DNA of 41,383 bases from Kosakonia oryziphila (GTDB lineage: Bacteria; Pseudomonadota; Gammaproteobacteria; Enterobacterales; Enterobacteriaceae). The stretch spans positions 1-41,383 of the forward strand of contig NZ_FMBC01000043.1 in assembly GCF_900094795.1 (NCBI RefSeq), read 5' to 3'. Position numbers and translations under genes: made by a program. Within the stretch, counting starts at the first letter, position 1, and each line of letters begins with the position of its first letter. This document shows, one piece after another, positions 18,260 to 24,772 of this stretch. The notes below the pieces were generated by a model, which was given only the letters and a program-made list of their open reading frames with translations, ran no database searches and was not told the DNA's origin.

Positions 18260-18265
18260 TATACT
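18260..18265 (+). promoter_or_regulatory. Possible original rluB promoter (-10), now cut off from rluB
   Basis: TATACT stands 13 bp after the yciO stop and about 50 bp before the att repeat. Before integration it would have been roughly 85 bp upstream of the rluB start. No strong -35 is present. The assignment depends on the reconstruction of the empty site. Confidence 0.35.
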
Positions 18266-18311
18266 ACGCGCCCATTTCAGCAGCGGCTTCGCCGGACTGG
18301 TGACCCTATTC

Positions 18312-18327
18312 GACGCCTGTGAAGGCG
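18312..18327 (+). repeat. attL core repeat
   Basis: GACGCCTGTGAAGGCG is identical to the right copy at 29223-29238; the neighbouring bases differ on both sides, so the shared core is exactly 16 bp. It contains the perfect stem CGCCT/AGGCG with loop GTGA. Confidence 0.88.
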
Positions 18328-18340
18328 CACAAGATAAATA

Positions 18341-18367
18341 TTAAATCATTTATAATCAATGATTTAA
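18341..18367. repeat. Perfect 9-bp inverted repeat beside attL
   Basis: TTAAATCAT and ATGATTTAA are separated by 9 bp, 13 bp inside the island from the att core. It could be a binding site for an excision or accessory factor; there is no direct evidence. Confidence 0.5.
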
Positions 18368-18394
18368 CGTTTTTCGGTTAATGGTTGTTACTAA

Positions 18395-18407
18395 CTTGTG
18401 TGACAGC
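18395..18407 (+). repeat. Arm-type repeat, left copy
   Basis: CTTGTGTGACAGC recurs in two overlapping copies near the right end, inside the integrase gene start (29110-29130), in the same orientation. Tyrosine integrases of the lambda type bind such short repeats with their N-terminal domain on both sides of the core. That role is inferred. Confidence 0.45.
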
Positions 18408-18575
18408 CATTAGCCACATCGCGACTCTCATCATGTATGTACACCTTTCCCTGCTGTTAATGTCTTCCTTGGTGTAGTCCCATATTCGGTATTACCACCA
18501 ACGGGCTTATTGGCTACTATTCCCTTAATTTAGGTATGGTATCATGTAGAGAAAATCTTAAAAGAAGGGTAGTTT

Positions 18576-19142
18576 ATGGGCTGGTCTTCGTTGGTTAGGA
18601 TAACCATTGGTGCATTTCTATTGGCTGGGTTGTCATTCTCTGCACACGCTAAGAACTGCAAGAAAGGTATTCCATGCGGTAATTCGTGCATTGCGGTTGG
18701 AAAAACGTGCCGGATTGGATCAGGCACATCATCTACGTATAAAAATTATTCATACTCTTACCCGTCATCTTCTCTTCATAGTTCAATCCCTAAATCCTCT
18801 CCCCCTTCCTCATCAGCTAAGGTTGACGGAAAAAATACGTCTTCAACTGCTAAAACGTATCTCTGTCAGTATGCTATTGCAGCGATACAGAATGGAAGAA
18901 TCGGTGCTTTACGTGTGTTGGGTAGTGCCGAGGTAACATTGTATGTCGATAGCTTCAAAGCTAACCGTTTAAACGGTACATACCTGCTCTCGCCAAAGCT
19001 GAAAACTAACGGTAAGTTGATGATGGCAGATGATAAAAGCAAAGTGTACGCCTATGATCCGTCGCTGGGAAACTTTGCAATTAGTGACCGCATCGCAAGA
19101 AGCACTGAGCAATGGGATCATTGTAAACTGGTTCACAATTAA
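18576..19142 (+). CDS. Exported cysteine-motif protein, function unknown
   Basis: This 188-residue protein has a clear Sec signal peptide (about residues 1-25, GAFLLAGLSFSAHA then KNCKK). Directly after cleavage comes a compact cysteine motif, CKKGIPCGNSCIAVGKTC. I have seen this type in small exported proteins and nucleases of accessory regions. A Ser/Tyr/Pro-rich linker (residues 48-90) and a C-terminal domain with two further cysteines follow. It is probably periplasmic with disulfides. An AAGGG ribosome site stands before the ATG. It is the first gene inside the left end; the next gene starts 23 bp after it. Confidence 0.75.
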   Translation: MGWSSLVRITIGAFLLAGLSFSAHAKNCKKGIPCGNSCIAVGKTCRIGSGTSSTYKNYSYSYPSSSLHSSIPKSSPPSSSAKVDGKNTSSTAKTYLCQYAIAAIQNGRIGALRVLGSAEVTLYVDSFKANRLNGTYLLSPKLKTNGKLMMADDKSKVYAYDPSLGNFAISDRIARSTEQWDHCKLVHN

Positions 19143-19165
19143 TAAACTCAATTCGTGGGGATGTA

Positions 19166-19663
19166 ATGAAAAAATTACTAATGGCTTTCGTGATTCTAAC
19201 TTTACCTCTGCTCTCATTCGCCAAGGGCACAGGGTATGGAAATACTACATGGGGCATGAATCCGTCAGAAGTTGTTGCTGCTCAGGGCAATGGTGCACAT
19301 CTCATCTCACCAGAAAAGTATAAGGATAACTTTGGAAAAGTGCGGATTGATAATGTATCGATTGGTAGCGGTCTGTATACAGTGACATTTTTGTTCGACG
19401 GCGCTGATCGGCTTGTTCAAACGAACGTAGCCAGCAATGAAAAGAAAAATGAAGGCATCGCTGCACATCAATTTGGCACATTAAATCAATTACTAACTCA
19501 GAAGTATGGAAAGCCTGAGTTTTCTGATCCAAGTAAAGTAACCTGGAAACTTCCTGACACAACGGTTGAGTTAAGTCAGATGGTCATTTCTGGGGTTATG
19601 GCACAGACAATCGTTCGGTACATTCCAAACAGTAGGGTGGCAAGCGATACTTCAAACCTTTAG
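19166..19663 (+). CDS. Exported protein, function unknown
   Basis: This 165-residue protein has a signal peptide (MKKLLMAFVILTLPLLSFA, then KGTGYGNTTWGM). The mature part begins with the TTWGMNPSEVV pattern seen in several small periplasmic proteins. It continues with QFGTLNQLLTQKYGKPEFSD, a motif common in secreted bacterial proteins of unknown role. It has no cysteines in the mature part. It follows the cysteine-motif protein by 23 bp, so the two are probably cotranscribed. Confidence 0.75.
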   Translation: MKKLLMAFVILTLPLLSFAKGTGYGNTTWGMNPSEVVAAQGNGAHLISPEKYKDNFGKVRIDNVSIGSGLYTVTFLFDGADRLVQTNVASNEKKNEGIAAHQFGTLNQLLTQKYGKPEFSDPSKVTWKLPDTTVELSQMVISGVMAQTIVRYIPNSRVASDTSNL

Positions 19664-19679
19664 CCAAAGATTCTTTTTT

Positions 19680-19770
19680 AGCGGATGTGAGATTGTTTCC
19701 ATATAACCAGCCCAGCCAATACGAGAGCGCTGATAGTTAACTACCCTTGTCCAGGAACAATCTGACCGCT
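19680..19770. repeat. Long imperfect inverted repeat in the 19664-19806 gap
   Basis: AGCGG...AGATTGTTTCC (19680-19700) pairs with GGAACAATCT...CCGCT (19754-19770), with one bulge and an unpaired block. It could fold into a long hairpin after the preceding gene. There is no U-tract at its end. Confidence 0.4.
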
Positions 19771-19806
19771 AAGATGGCTTGAAAAACAAACTATTGTCGG
19801 TGGATC

Positions 19807-20358
19807 ATGTGTATTAAGGGATTATCTCTGTTCTTCTGTGCCGTTTGCGTTGGTTGTAGTGGATACTCGCAGCGGCAAGTGCACTTAGATGTGCCTACCT
19901 ACTCGGAGAGCTACGATCAAGCCCTTGGGTGGTTAGTGACTGCTCGTTACCGGGATTCAGAAAATGCAGAAATCGTTATGTCACTGGTTGGAGACTTTTG
20001 CAGGAGCAAAGGGAAGGAGGCGACTCTCTATAAGACGACTGCTGGCAACACATCCACTATTCAAGAAGTTTGGGCTTGTCAGACTCCCCCAATGCTAAAT
20101 GATACTGACATACTTAGCGCGGTTTATTGCCATTTTATTGCTAACGCGCCTCGCTACTCTGTGGATTTTTCAAACCGTCAGAAGGAAGTAGCTGAGCAAA
20201 AATTTGTAACGGCTTTCTTGAATAAAAGGATCGAATACCCTGTCGGCGGTTTTTACGATAAGTACCAGAGTAACTTTGCTTCTTGGGCTGTGGCCAGACA
20301 TGATGAAAGCATCAGCACTGATAAAGTCCGCCAGTGGTTTGACAAGCATTGCCAGTAG
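19807..20358 (+). CDS. Putative lipoprotein, function unknown
   Basis: The 183 residues start MCIKGLSLFFCAVCVGCSGYS, a short signal with a lipobox-like VGC followed by SGY, so the mature protein would be lipid-anchored at Cys17. The -3 residue is Cys rather than Leu, which lowers certainty. The mature part contains five cysteines and segments such as VGDFCRSKGKEATLY and VRQWFDKHCQ at the end. No family is recognised. The ribosome site is weak. Confidence 0.65.
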   Translation: MCIKGLSLFFCAVCVGCSGYSQRQVHLDVPTYSESYDQALGWLVTARYRDSENAEIVMSLVGDFCRSKGKEATLYKTTAGNTSTIQEVWACQTPPMLNDTDILSAVYCHFIANAPRYSVDFSNRQKEVAEQKFVTAFLNKRIEYPVGGFYDKYQSNFASWAVARHDESISTDKVRQWFDKHCQ

Positions 20359-20383
20359 GCAAAACGCTGATGCTGTTGCACCA

Positions 20384-20422
20384 CCCATTGTCATATCATC
20401 AATGGGCAATAAGGCTTTATTG
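20384..20422. repeat. Two adjacent hairpins between the lipoprotein and the 48-aa gene
   Basis: CCCATTG/CAATGGG (9-nt loop) is followed directly by CAATAA-GGCT-TTATTG. They may end the upstream transcript, although no T run follows. Confidence 0.45.
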
Positions 20423-20496
20423 TCCAAAATCTGTTAGTTGCGCATTTTCTGCACCCTGAATACTCTGCGATTAATCCTAATAACTCAAGGGTGAGT

Positions 20497-20643
20497 ATGG
20501 CTATCGGGAACAGACAGATTCAAAATGAATCACCTGAGGAAGAGTTAGAGCGCTTGCTGGAAGAACTTGCACTGACGCATGAGCAACGAGAGTTTATTGA
20601 GTCCATGCTACAAGAGGACGGGGATAGTACCAATGGGGAGTAA
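20497..20643 (+). CDS. Small acidic protein (48 aa), unknown
   Basis: The ATG at 20497 opens a frame that reads MAIGNRQIQNESPEEELERL, then a Glu-rich helix with HEQREFIESMLQED, and ends NGE. An AAGGGTGAG ribosome site stands 5-10 bp upstream. The amphipathic, acidic helical composition fits a small regulatory or DNA-mimic-like protein, but I recognise no family. It lies just before the promoter of the zincin gene. Confidence 0.5.
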   Translation: MAIGNRQIQNESPEEELERLLEELALTHEQREFIESMLQEDGDSTNGE

Positions 20644-20663
20644 CGCTTGCACCGTCACTGTAT

Positions 20664-20692
20664 TTGATGAATGGCTAATGTTCGTGTATAGA
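20664..20692 (+). promoter_or_regulatory. Probable sigma-70 promoter of the zincin/lipoprotein pair
   Basis: TTGATG (20664-20669) and TATAGA (20687-20692) are spaced by 17 bp, 54 bp before the zincin ATG, which itself has a strong AAGGAGG ribosome site. Confidence 0.55.
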
Positions 20693-20746
20693 CTATTTCG
20701 ACTTATGATTTTACGATTTAGATAAATCATACAAGGAGGACGGTTT

Positions 20747-21289
20747 ATGAGCGCACAGGCAGAAGAAGGAACATTACGCCGGATGACTTTAGGCGAGATA
20801 GCAATGGCTCGTAGGGTGTTCGGTGATTCGATAGTGTATAGCCGTGTCTGGATTCATTGCGACAGCTATTTACCATTCGGACTACAAAAACAGAACTACG
20901 CGATGACTCCAAACGGGGAGTTATGGTACAGAAAGTCGATGTACAGGGAAGATTTTTCCGCAAACTCGGTTTTCATCGAAGATAAATATGTTTTCATCCA
21001 TGAGCTGGGGCATGTCTGGCAACACCAACACGGGCAATGGGTGAGAATGCGGGGAGCTTTTAGCTGGGCTGCTGAATATACCTACAGGCTGGATAAAGAA
21101 AAGCTCACTGATTACTCTCTTGAACAGCAAGCCTCTATTTTAGCTGATTACTGGTTACTGCTGGTTTATGGGATCAGTAAGTGGTCATACTATCAGAGAC
21201 CAGGGCGCATGGGGATGTACAGAGGCGTAGATTTGTTGCAGGATGTCCCTTCGCTTTACCAGAAAATCGTAACAGGGAAGGGGCGTTAA
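20747..21289 (+). CDS. Zincin-like metallopeptidase-fold protein (T6SS/Rhs-associated type)
   Basis: This 180-residue protein without a signal peptide contains HELGHVWQHQHG (His85-Glu86-His89), a classical HExxH zinc site. A downstream SLEQQASILADYW could supply the third ligand. The N-terminal MTLGEIAMARRVFGDSIVYS, then AMTPNGELWY, is a pattern I associate with proteins often annotated 'type IV secretion protein Rhs' near T6SS genes. It sits 2 bp upstream of a small lipoprotein gene. The likely arrangement is a cytoplasmic or exported effector with a periplasmic partner. The peptidase activity and target are unproven. No T6SS gene is nearby. Confidence 0.7.
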   Translation: MSAQAEEGTLRRMTLGEIAMARRVFGDSIVYSRVWIHCDSYLPFGLQKQNYAMTPNGELWYRKSMYREDFSANSVFIEDKYVFIHELGHVWQHQHGQWVRMRGAFSWAAEYTYRLDKEKLTDYSLEQQASILADYWLLLVYGISKWSYYQRPGRMGMYRGVDLLQDVPSLYQKIVTGKGR

Positions 21290-21291
21290 AC

Positions 21292-21642
21292 ATGAAAAAC
21301 AAAATGTTGCTGGGTGTTGTATTCCTCTTAACGGGATGCCCTGGGCCAGGTGATCGAATGGTAGATCGTGAATCTACAACGGCATTGATCAAAGATAATC
21401 AAGTTTGTGTGTTGTCACCACTGGAGCCGCAGGAACGGATCACTGCTATTCAAATCAAAAGCGATAATAGCGACTCTCTTCACAAGATTTTCGATGACAA
21501 GCCTGTTTATGTACCGAAGGGGGAGTGTCTTCCTGTATTTGGATTTAAGTTTACGTCTGGGGAGCGGTATAACTTCGCGTATGACGTCCAATCTGATAAG
21601 TCAGAATCACATTTAGTCACCGCTGAACTTTCTTACCCTTAA
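21292..21642 (+). CDS. Small lipoprotein, putative T6SS-immunity type
   Basis: This 116-residue protein has a textbook lipobox: MKNKMLLGVVFLLTGCPGPGD, cleaved before Cys16. The mature domain is small and beta-rich (KDNQVCVLSPLEPQERITAI, then KGECLPVFGFKF), with two cysteines likely to form a disulfide. It resembles the periplasmic lipoproteins annotated as putative T6SS immunity proteins; I am recalling the TGCPGxGD start and ECLPVFG motif. It starts 2 bp after the zincin stop, so the two genes form a unit. A long in-frame extension upstream (from 21181) lies within the zincin gene and is rejected. Confidence 0.75.
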   Translation: MKNKMLLGVVFLLTGCPGPGDRMVDRESTTALIKDNQVCVLSPLEPQERITAIQIKSDNSDSLHKIFDDKPVYVPKGECLPVFGFKFTSGERYNFAYDVQSDKSESHLVTAELSYP

Positions 21643-21648
21643 GAATAG

Positions 21649-21672
21649 GGGGCAAACTGCCCCTTTATATTC
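21649..21672 (+). terminator. Terminator after the zincin/lipoprotein pair
   Basis: GGGGCA-AAC-TGCCCC is followed by TTTATATT, 6 bp after the lipoprotein stop. Confidence 0.7.
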
Positions 21673-21823
21673 ATTTCAACGCACGTACGTGATCAAGTAA
21701 GCGTTAATGCGCGTATATATCTCTTAATGCATATAGTCTATCACGCTTGCTGAAGCCGCTTAACAACCTGATCGAAGGCTCCCGCTTGTAACTGGCAGAA
21801 TCCTCAAATATCAGTAAGATGGG

Positions 21824-22381
21824 TCAGAAGGTCTTTAGTCGGTAGAAGGTGGCTTTGCTGATAGCCAGCCTATCTTGAACCATTGCAGGAGAGCAACCTT
21901 GAACTAATAACTCTCTCACCTGTTCAGCGGTTGCTTTAATCGGTCTGCCGCAATGTTTTCCTTCAGACTGAGCACGCTTGATACCTGCCGTTCTGCGCTC
22001 TGCTATCAGGTCTTTTTCCAGGCTGGCAAGTCCTGCCATCATGGTAAGCATTGCTTTGCCAACTGGTGTTGATAGGTCAAATCCTTCTCGCAAGCTGACA
22101 ATCTTCACGCCCTTCGTTTGCAACATTTCAACTGTGGAAAGTACATCAATGGTGTTACGTCCCAGGCGGTCTATAGCAATCACAATCAGCGTATCGCCTT
22201 CTCGTACATAGCTGAGTAACTCACCGAACCCTGGACGATCTGATGCCTTTACTGCACCACTCACAGCTTCATCACTGAACCAGCGGTTAACACTATATCC
22301 AGCTTCGGTTATCTGCTGCTTCTGGTTTTCAACGTTCTGGTCGCTGGTGGAAACTCGCACATATCCGATCACAGTTGTCAT
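21824..22381 (-). CDS. Serine recombinase, resolvase/invertase family
   Basis: The 185 residues begin MTTVIGYVRVSTSDQNVENQ, with the nucleophile at Ser11. The catalytic arginine segment AIDRLGRNTIDVL and the E-helix GKAMLTMMAGLASLEKDLIAERR follow. After GKHCGRPIKAT comes a C-terminal helix-turn-helix (SPAMVQDRLAISKATFYRL). It is full length for the Tn3-resolvase/Gin group. A palindromic site array lies directly upstream of its start (22395-22455). It may resolve multimers of the element's circular form, or invert DNA. No transposase partner is present. Confidence 0.92.
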   Translation of the reverse strand: MTTVIGYVRVSTSDQNVENQKQQITEAGYSVNRWFSDEAVSGAVKASDRPGFGELLSYVREGDTLIVIAIDRLGRNTIDVLSTVEMLQTKGVKIVSLREGFDLSTPVGKAMLTMMAGLASLEKDLIAERRTAGIKRAQSEGKHCGRPIKATAEQVRELLVQGCSPAMVQDRLAISKATFYRLKTF

Positions 22382-22394
22382 GATGTTCTCGAAA

Positions 22395-22455
22395 TCTCAA
22401 AAGATAGTATCAAAATGATAGCTGTCTCAAAATAAAAGATCAACCTTTTGAGACA
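22395..22455. repeat. res-like palindromic sites upstream of the serine recombinase
   Basis: TGTCTCAAAA (22423-22432) and TTTTGAGACA (22446-22455) form a perfect 10-bp inverted repeat, 33 bp overall. That is close to a resolvase subsite in size. A further TCTCAAAA stands at 22395-22402 and a TATCA-AAA-TGATA palindrome at 22408-22420. Position and symmetry suggest the crossover or regulatory site of the adjacent recombinase, and they could also autoregulate its promoter. Confidence 0.6.
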
Positions 22456-22508
22456 AGGCGAAGCCGCATTCTGTCATTGCGTCGGTGTGGTCTTAAAAGG
22501 AGATGGTT

Positions 22509-22645
22509 ATGAGAATGGATAATAGAGGTTTAGGACTCGGGACTGAGAGCAAATGTAAGTGGAAATGATAATCGCGAAGGTGGTGATTGGCTCAAATGCT
22601 CGTTGCGGTTTGATTGTTGGGGTCGAGCAAATATATAGGGCGTGA
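22509..22645 (+). other. Two tiny overlapping frames, doubtful
   Basis: An ATG at 22509 with GGAGATGG upstream opens 19 codons (MRMDNRGLGLGTESKCKWK). Its TGA overlaps, as ATGA, a second frame of 26 codons (22565-22645, MIIAKVVIGSNARCGLIVGV then EQIYRA). The arrangement is like coupled leader genes but too short to judge. Nothing else is seen between the recombinase and the hairpin at 22639. Confidence 0.2.
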
Positions 22646-22660
22646 TTACTCACGCCTTTG
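22639..22660. terminator. Hairpin near the end of the exported-protein gene
   Basis: GGCGTGA-TTAC-TCACGCC is followed by TTTGTTT on the plus strand. It directly follows the stop of the minus-strand gene at 22662, so it may serve both directions. Confidence 0.6.
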
Positions 22661-22661
22661 T

Positions 22662-23012
22662 TTACATCTCAGAGCACAGGCTGAGCGTGTAGACAGCAGT
22701 CTGTCCATCATTGTTTGTGGGGCGCATAACGAAAATAGGCTCACTCCCATTGTCGATGTATGTGACGGCAATCCCTCCGTCTGGCGTGGCGTACATCTTC
22801 GCAATACTTTTCTCACCCAAGAAACCGAGCCGCCAGGTTTTACCACCCATGCTCACCTTCATACTTTTGTCCTGCACATCAAGGCGAGTTTCGACAGAAG
22901 ATTTTTGGCTACCAGAATCGATCTGCCCTTCCTGGATCGCCTTACAGCTGAATGTGGTTGCACTTGAGGCGAAGGGGAGAACGATCAGTGACGCGACAAT
23001 CAATCTTTTCAT
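22662..23012 (-). CDS. Exported protein, function unknown
   Basis: This 116-residue protein has a signal peptide (MKRLIVASLIVLPFASSA, then TTFSCKAIQEG). The mature protein has a Cys near each end (FSCKAI and SLCSEM) that could pair, and a beta-rich middle (KVSMGGKTWRLGFLGEKSIA, GGIAVTYIDNGSEPIFVM). It is probably periplasmic. It is the only one of the exported-protein genes on the minus strand. An AGGAAGACC ribosome site stands before the ATG. Confidence 0.7.
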   Translation of the reverse strand: MKRLIVASLIVLPFASSATTFSCKAIQEGQIDSGSQKSSVETRLDVQDKSMKVSMGGKTWRLGFLGEKSIAKMYATPDGGIAVTYIDNGSEPIFVMRPTNNDGQTAVYTLSLCSEM

Positions 23013-23197
23013 GGTCTTCCTTTTCTTGTTTGATTTGGTGGCAAGGCGCTGTTAGCGCATTACCTTATCTTACCACTTTCATTAATTAAATCGATCTTAT
23101 AGATCAGTAAAATCGATCGATATGGGTGATACAATGCTATTGTACAAATACTGAGCACTGTGACATTCGGCGATAACAGTCAACTGGAGTGAGGCTT

Positions 23198-23404
23198 ATG
23201 AAGAAATCAATATTGGTGATATCGGGACTACTGATTTCACAGTTGGTGATGGCAGGGCAAATCACAATGACAGATCCGCAGCAGGAAAAAACGGAGAATG
23301 GTAAGACGCTTTGCACCTACGAGAACAGCCAGTATGTTTTTACCTACGTCACTAAAGGGCAGTGCCCGTATGCAAAGACTTTCGACACCCAGGATTCAGA
23401 ATAG
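23198..23404 (+). CDS. Small exported protein (68 aa), unknown
   Basis: It starts MKKSILVISGLLISQLVMAG, a good signal peptide, giving a mature protein of about 48 residues. The mature part has two cysteines (KTLCTYENSQYVFTYVTKGQC) that probably form a disulfide. An ATG three codons upstream (23189) would only lengthen the signal. GGAGTGAG precedes it. It is divergent from the exported protein at 22662; the shared 185-bp gap is AT-rich. Confidence 0.65.
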   Translation: MKKSILVISGLLISQLVMAGQITMTDPQQEKTENGKTLCTYENSQYVFTYVTKGQCPYAKTFDTQDSE

Positions 23405-24459
23405 AGGCCGTATAAAATAGGAAGTGTTGTTTAAAATCACGTAAAGACAGGTGTGCTTAACACCAGCCTACAACGGTTTGATTATTATTTCTGCTGATAA
23501 CGGCACAGCGCAAGGCTTTATGCTAAGAGAGTGATAGTTACTATCTCGATGACTATGGCAACTTTCCCCCTGTAACAACGGCATTCATTACCTGCTAATT
23601 ACCAGCGGATTACGCGCCAGTTTGATGGGAATTAACTCAGGGTTATTGCATGGGGTAGTGTGGAGTGAGCAGGGTGACAGGCTACCGTTGGGTGAAGGGC
23701 TGATAGGTAATCGACGCGAAGCGCCGGAACCATACTGTTATGCGCTGGCCTTGGTGCCAGGCTCACGCCGCGCATGAAAGATAGCCATTACAGGAGAGAT
23801 CATTTTTGACAAGTTACCTTCATCAAAGGTGCTTCTCCTGTATAAATGCTTGTTATGCTCGCTATGCTCCCAAACACAAATCCATTAAACCCAACTAACT
23901 TAAGGTTAGTTAATTGGTTTTCTCTCTCTTGGGCTACTACCGCCCAAACTTTGCTTAATGCCATACAGCGACTACCCCGCCATTAACAACACTCCACAAT
24001 GATCCAATGGCATTCCTGCTTAATGTCATCCACCGATCTTGATTAGCCACCAACCAAACAACCACCCTAAATCCTTTAGGCTGTCTGTTTATCTGGTGCA
24101 AGGTAGCTATGACATTACCATACGTGCAAACATCCCAATCCAATCATCACTGATTGTCTCGTGCTGATGCACTTCAGTGCAGAGAGAGAATCTCTCTATT
24201 ATTATAGCGGATTTGGTAGGTGTCTGTATTTAAAGGGAAAAGTAGAGTGAAAGTCGCCATTTTTCACTTTTTTCCTCAAGAAATGGCGAGATGGTGTTTG
24301 TGAATGGGAGGCATGGCTATCTTCTCAGGTGGCAAGCTCTACCACAGATTTTGATTGACAGCAACCATCCATTCCTGGCATAAAGAGCACCAATCGCAAA
24401 GCAAAGATGCAACGCGTTGAAAATAATCAAAAATATTTCACGAAATCACCGTTTGGGTA
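23405..24459. other. Long gene-poor region of the island with several inverted repeats
   Basis: About 1.05 kb without a convincing gene. Perfect inverted repeats are AACTAAC-TTAAG-GTTAGTT (23893-23911), TTGGGC-TACTACC-GCCCAA (23929-23947), GCAC-TTCA-GTGC (24169-24180), AGAGAG-AAT-CTCTCT (24183-24197) and TCGCCATTT/AAATGGCGA with an 18-bp spacer (24254-24289). A short direct repeat TATGCTCGCTATGCTC lies near 23855. One 50-codon ATG frame (23625-23777) has no ribosome site. Being just upstream of the RepL-like operon, it could contain a replication origin, operators or a non-coding RNA. Confidence 0.5.
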
Positions 24460-24489
24460 TTGACAAACGTTAGTGAGCTATGGTATTCT
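24460..24489 (+). promoter_or_regulatory. Strong promoter of the RepL-like operon
   Basis: TTGACA (24460-24465) and TATTCT (24484-24489) are spaced by 18 bp. Transcription would start near 24496, almost on the ATG at 24497. Confidence 0.75.
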
Positions 24490-24496
24490 CAATACT

Positions 24497-24582
24497 ATGA
24501 AGGGGAGAAACCTTCTGAAACTTTTCAGCCCTGGGCGGGGTAACTGCCTGGGGCTTTTTGCATCCAAAATCCGAAGGAGGCC
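24497..24582 (+). promoter_or_regulatory. Leader with alternative hairpins and an intrinsic terminator
   Basis: GAAGG/CCTTC (24499-24515) and CTGAAA/TTTCAG (24515-24528) are followed by a 10-bp stem with two wobble pairs (AGCCCTGGGC/GCCTGGGGCT, 24527-24555) and TTTT. The ribosome site of the first gene, GAAGGAGG (24573-24580), can pair with the same CCTTC used by the first hairpin. This suggests premature termination and/or hidden translation starts, comparable in logic to attenuation in P4-like elements and some plasmids. It is inferred from the sequence only. Confidence 0.55.
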
Positions 24583-24586
24583 ATTA

Positions 24587-24763
24587 TTGAAGTATTACAG
24601 CAGTGACCAGGTGTTTAATGACCTGGTGAGCGGCGAGGTGAAACGCCATGTTATTTACGCATCAATGCAAGCAGCAAAATCGAGAGGGTATACAGACCGA
24701 ATGGAAATGTTTCAATCTGCACTTATCCGTTATGACCAATACCGAAAGGAGAACACCAACTAA
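24587..24763 (+). CDS. Small protein (58 aa) preceding the RepL-like gene, TTG start
   Basis: With a TTG start at 24587 placed 6 bp after GAAGGAGG, the protein reads MKYYSSDQVFNDLVSGEVKR and then HVIYASMQAAKSRGYTDRME. It ends YDQYRKENTN. It is helical and charged and no family is recognised. The frame is open further upstream to an ATG at 24497, which would add 30 residues through the terminator hairpin; the strong ribosome site favours TTG. The stop is 9 bp before the TTG of the RepL-like gene. Confidence 0.6.
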   Translation: MKYYSSDQVFNDLVSGEVKRHVIYASMQAAKSRGYTDRMEMFQSALIRYDQYRKENTN

Positions 24764-24772
24764 GGAGGAACA

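Larger units (their letters stand above)
18248..18575. other. Gap spanning the yciO end, attL and the left end of the island
   Basis: 328 bp without a gene. It holds a possible former rluB promoter, the attL repeat, a 9-bp inverted repeat, an arm-type repeat at 18395-18407, and an extended -10 (TGGTATCAT, 18537-18545) before the first island gene. From the att repeat onward the sequence is visibly more AT-rich than the flanking chromosome. Confidence 0.7.

Noticed and set aside
18248..18330. tRNA gene as the integration target
   Set aside because: No tRNA-like cloverleaf or tRNA 3' end is present; the repeat lies in the rluB leader.
23625..23777. 50-codon plus-strand frame in the gene-poor island region
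   Set aside because: No ribosome site and no recognisable family; kept only as part of the region description.
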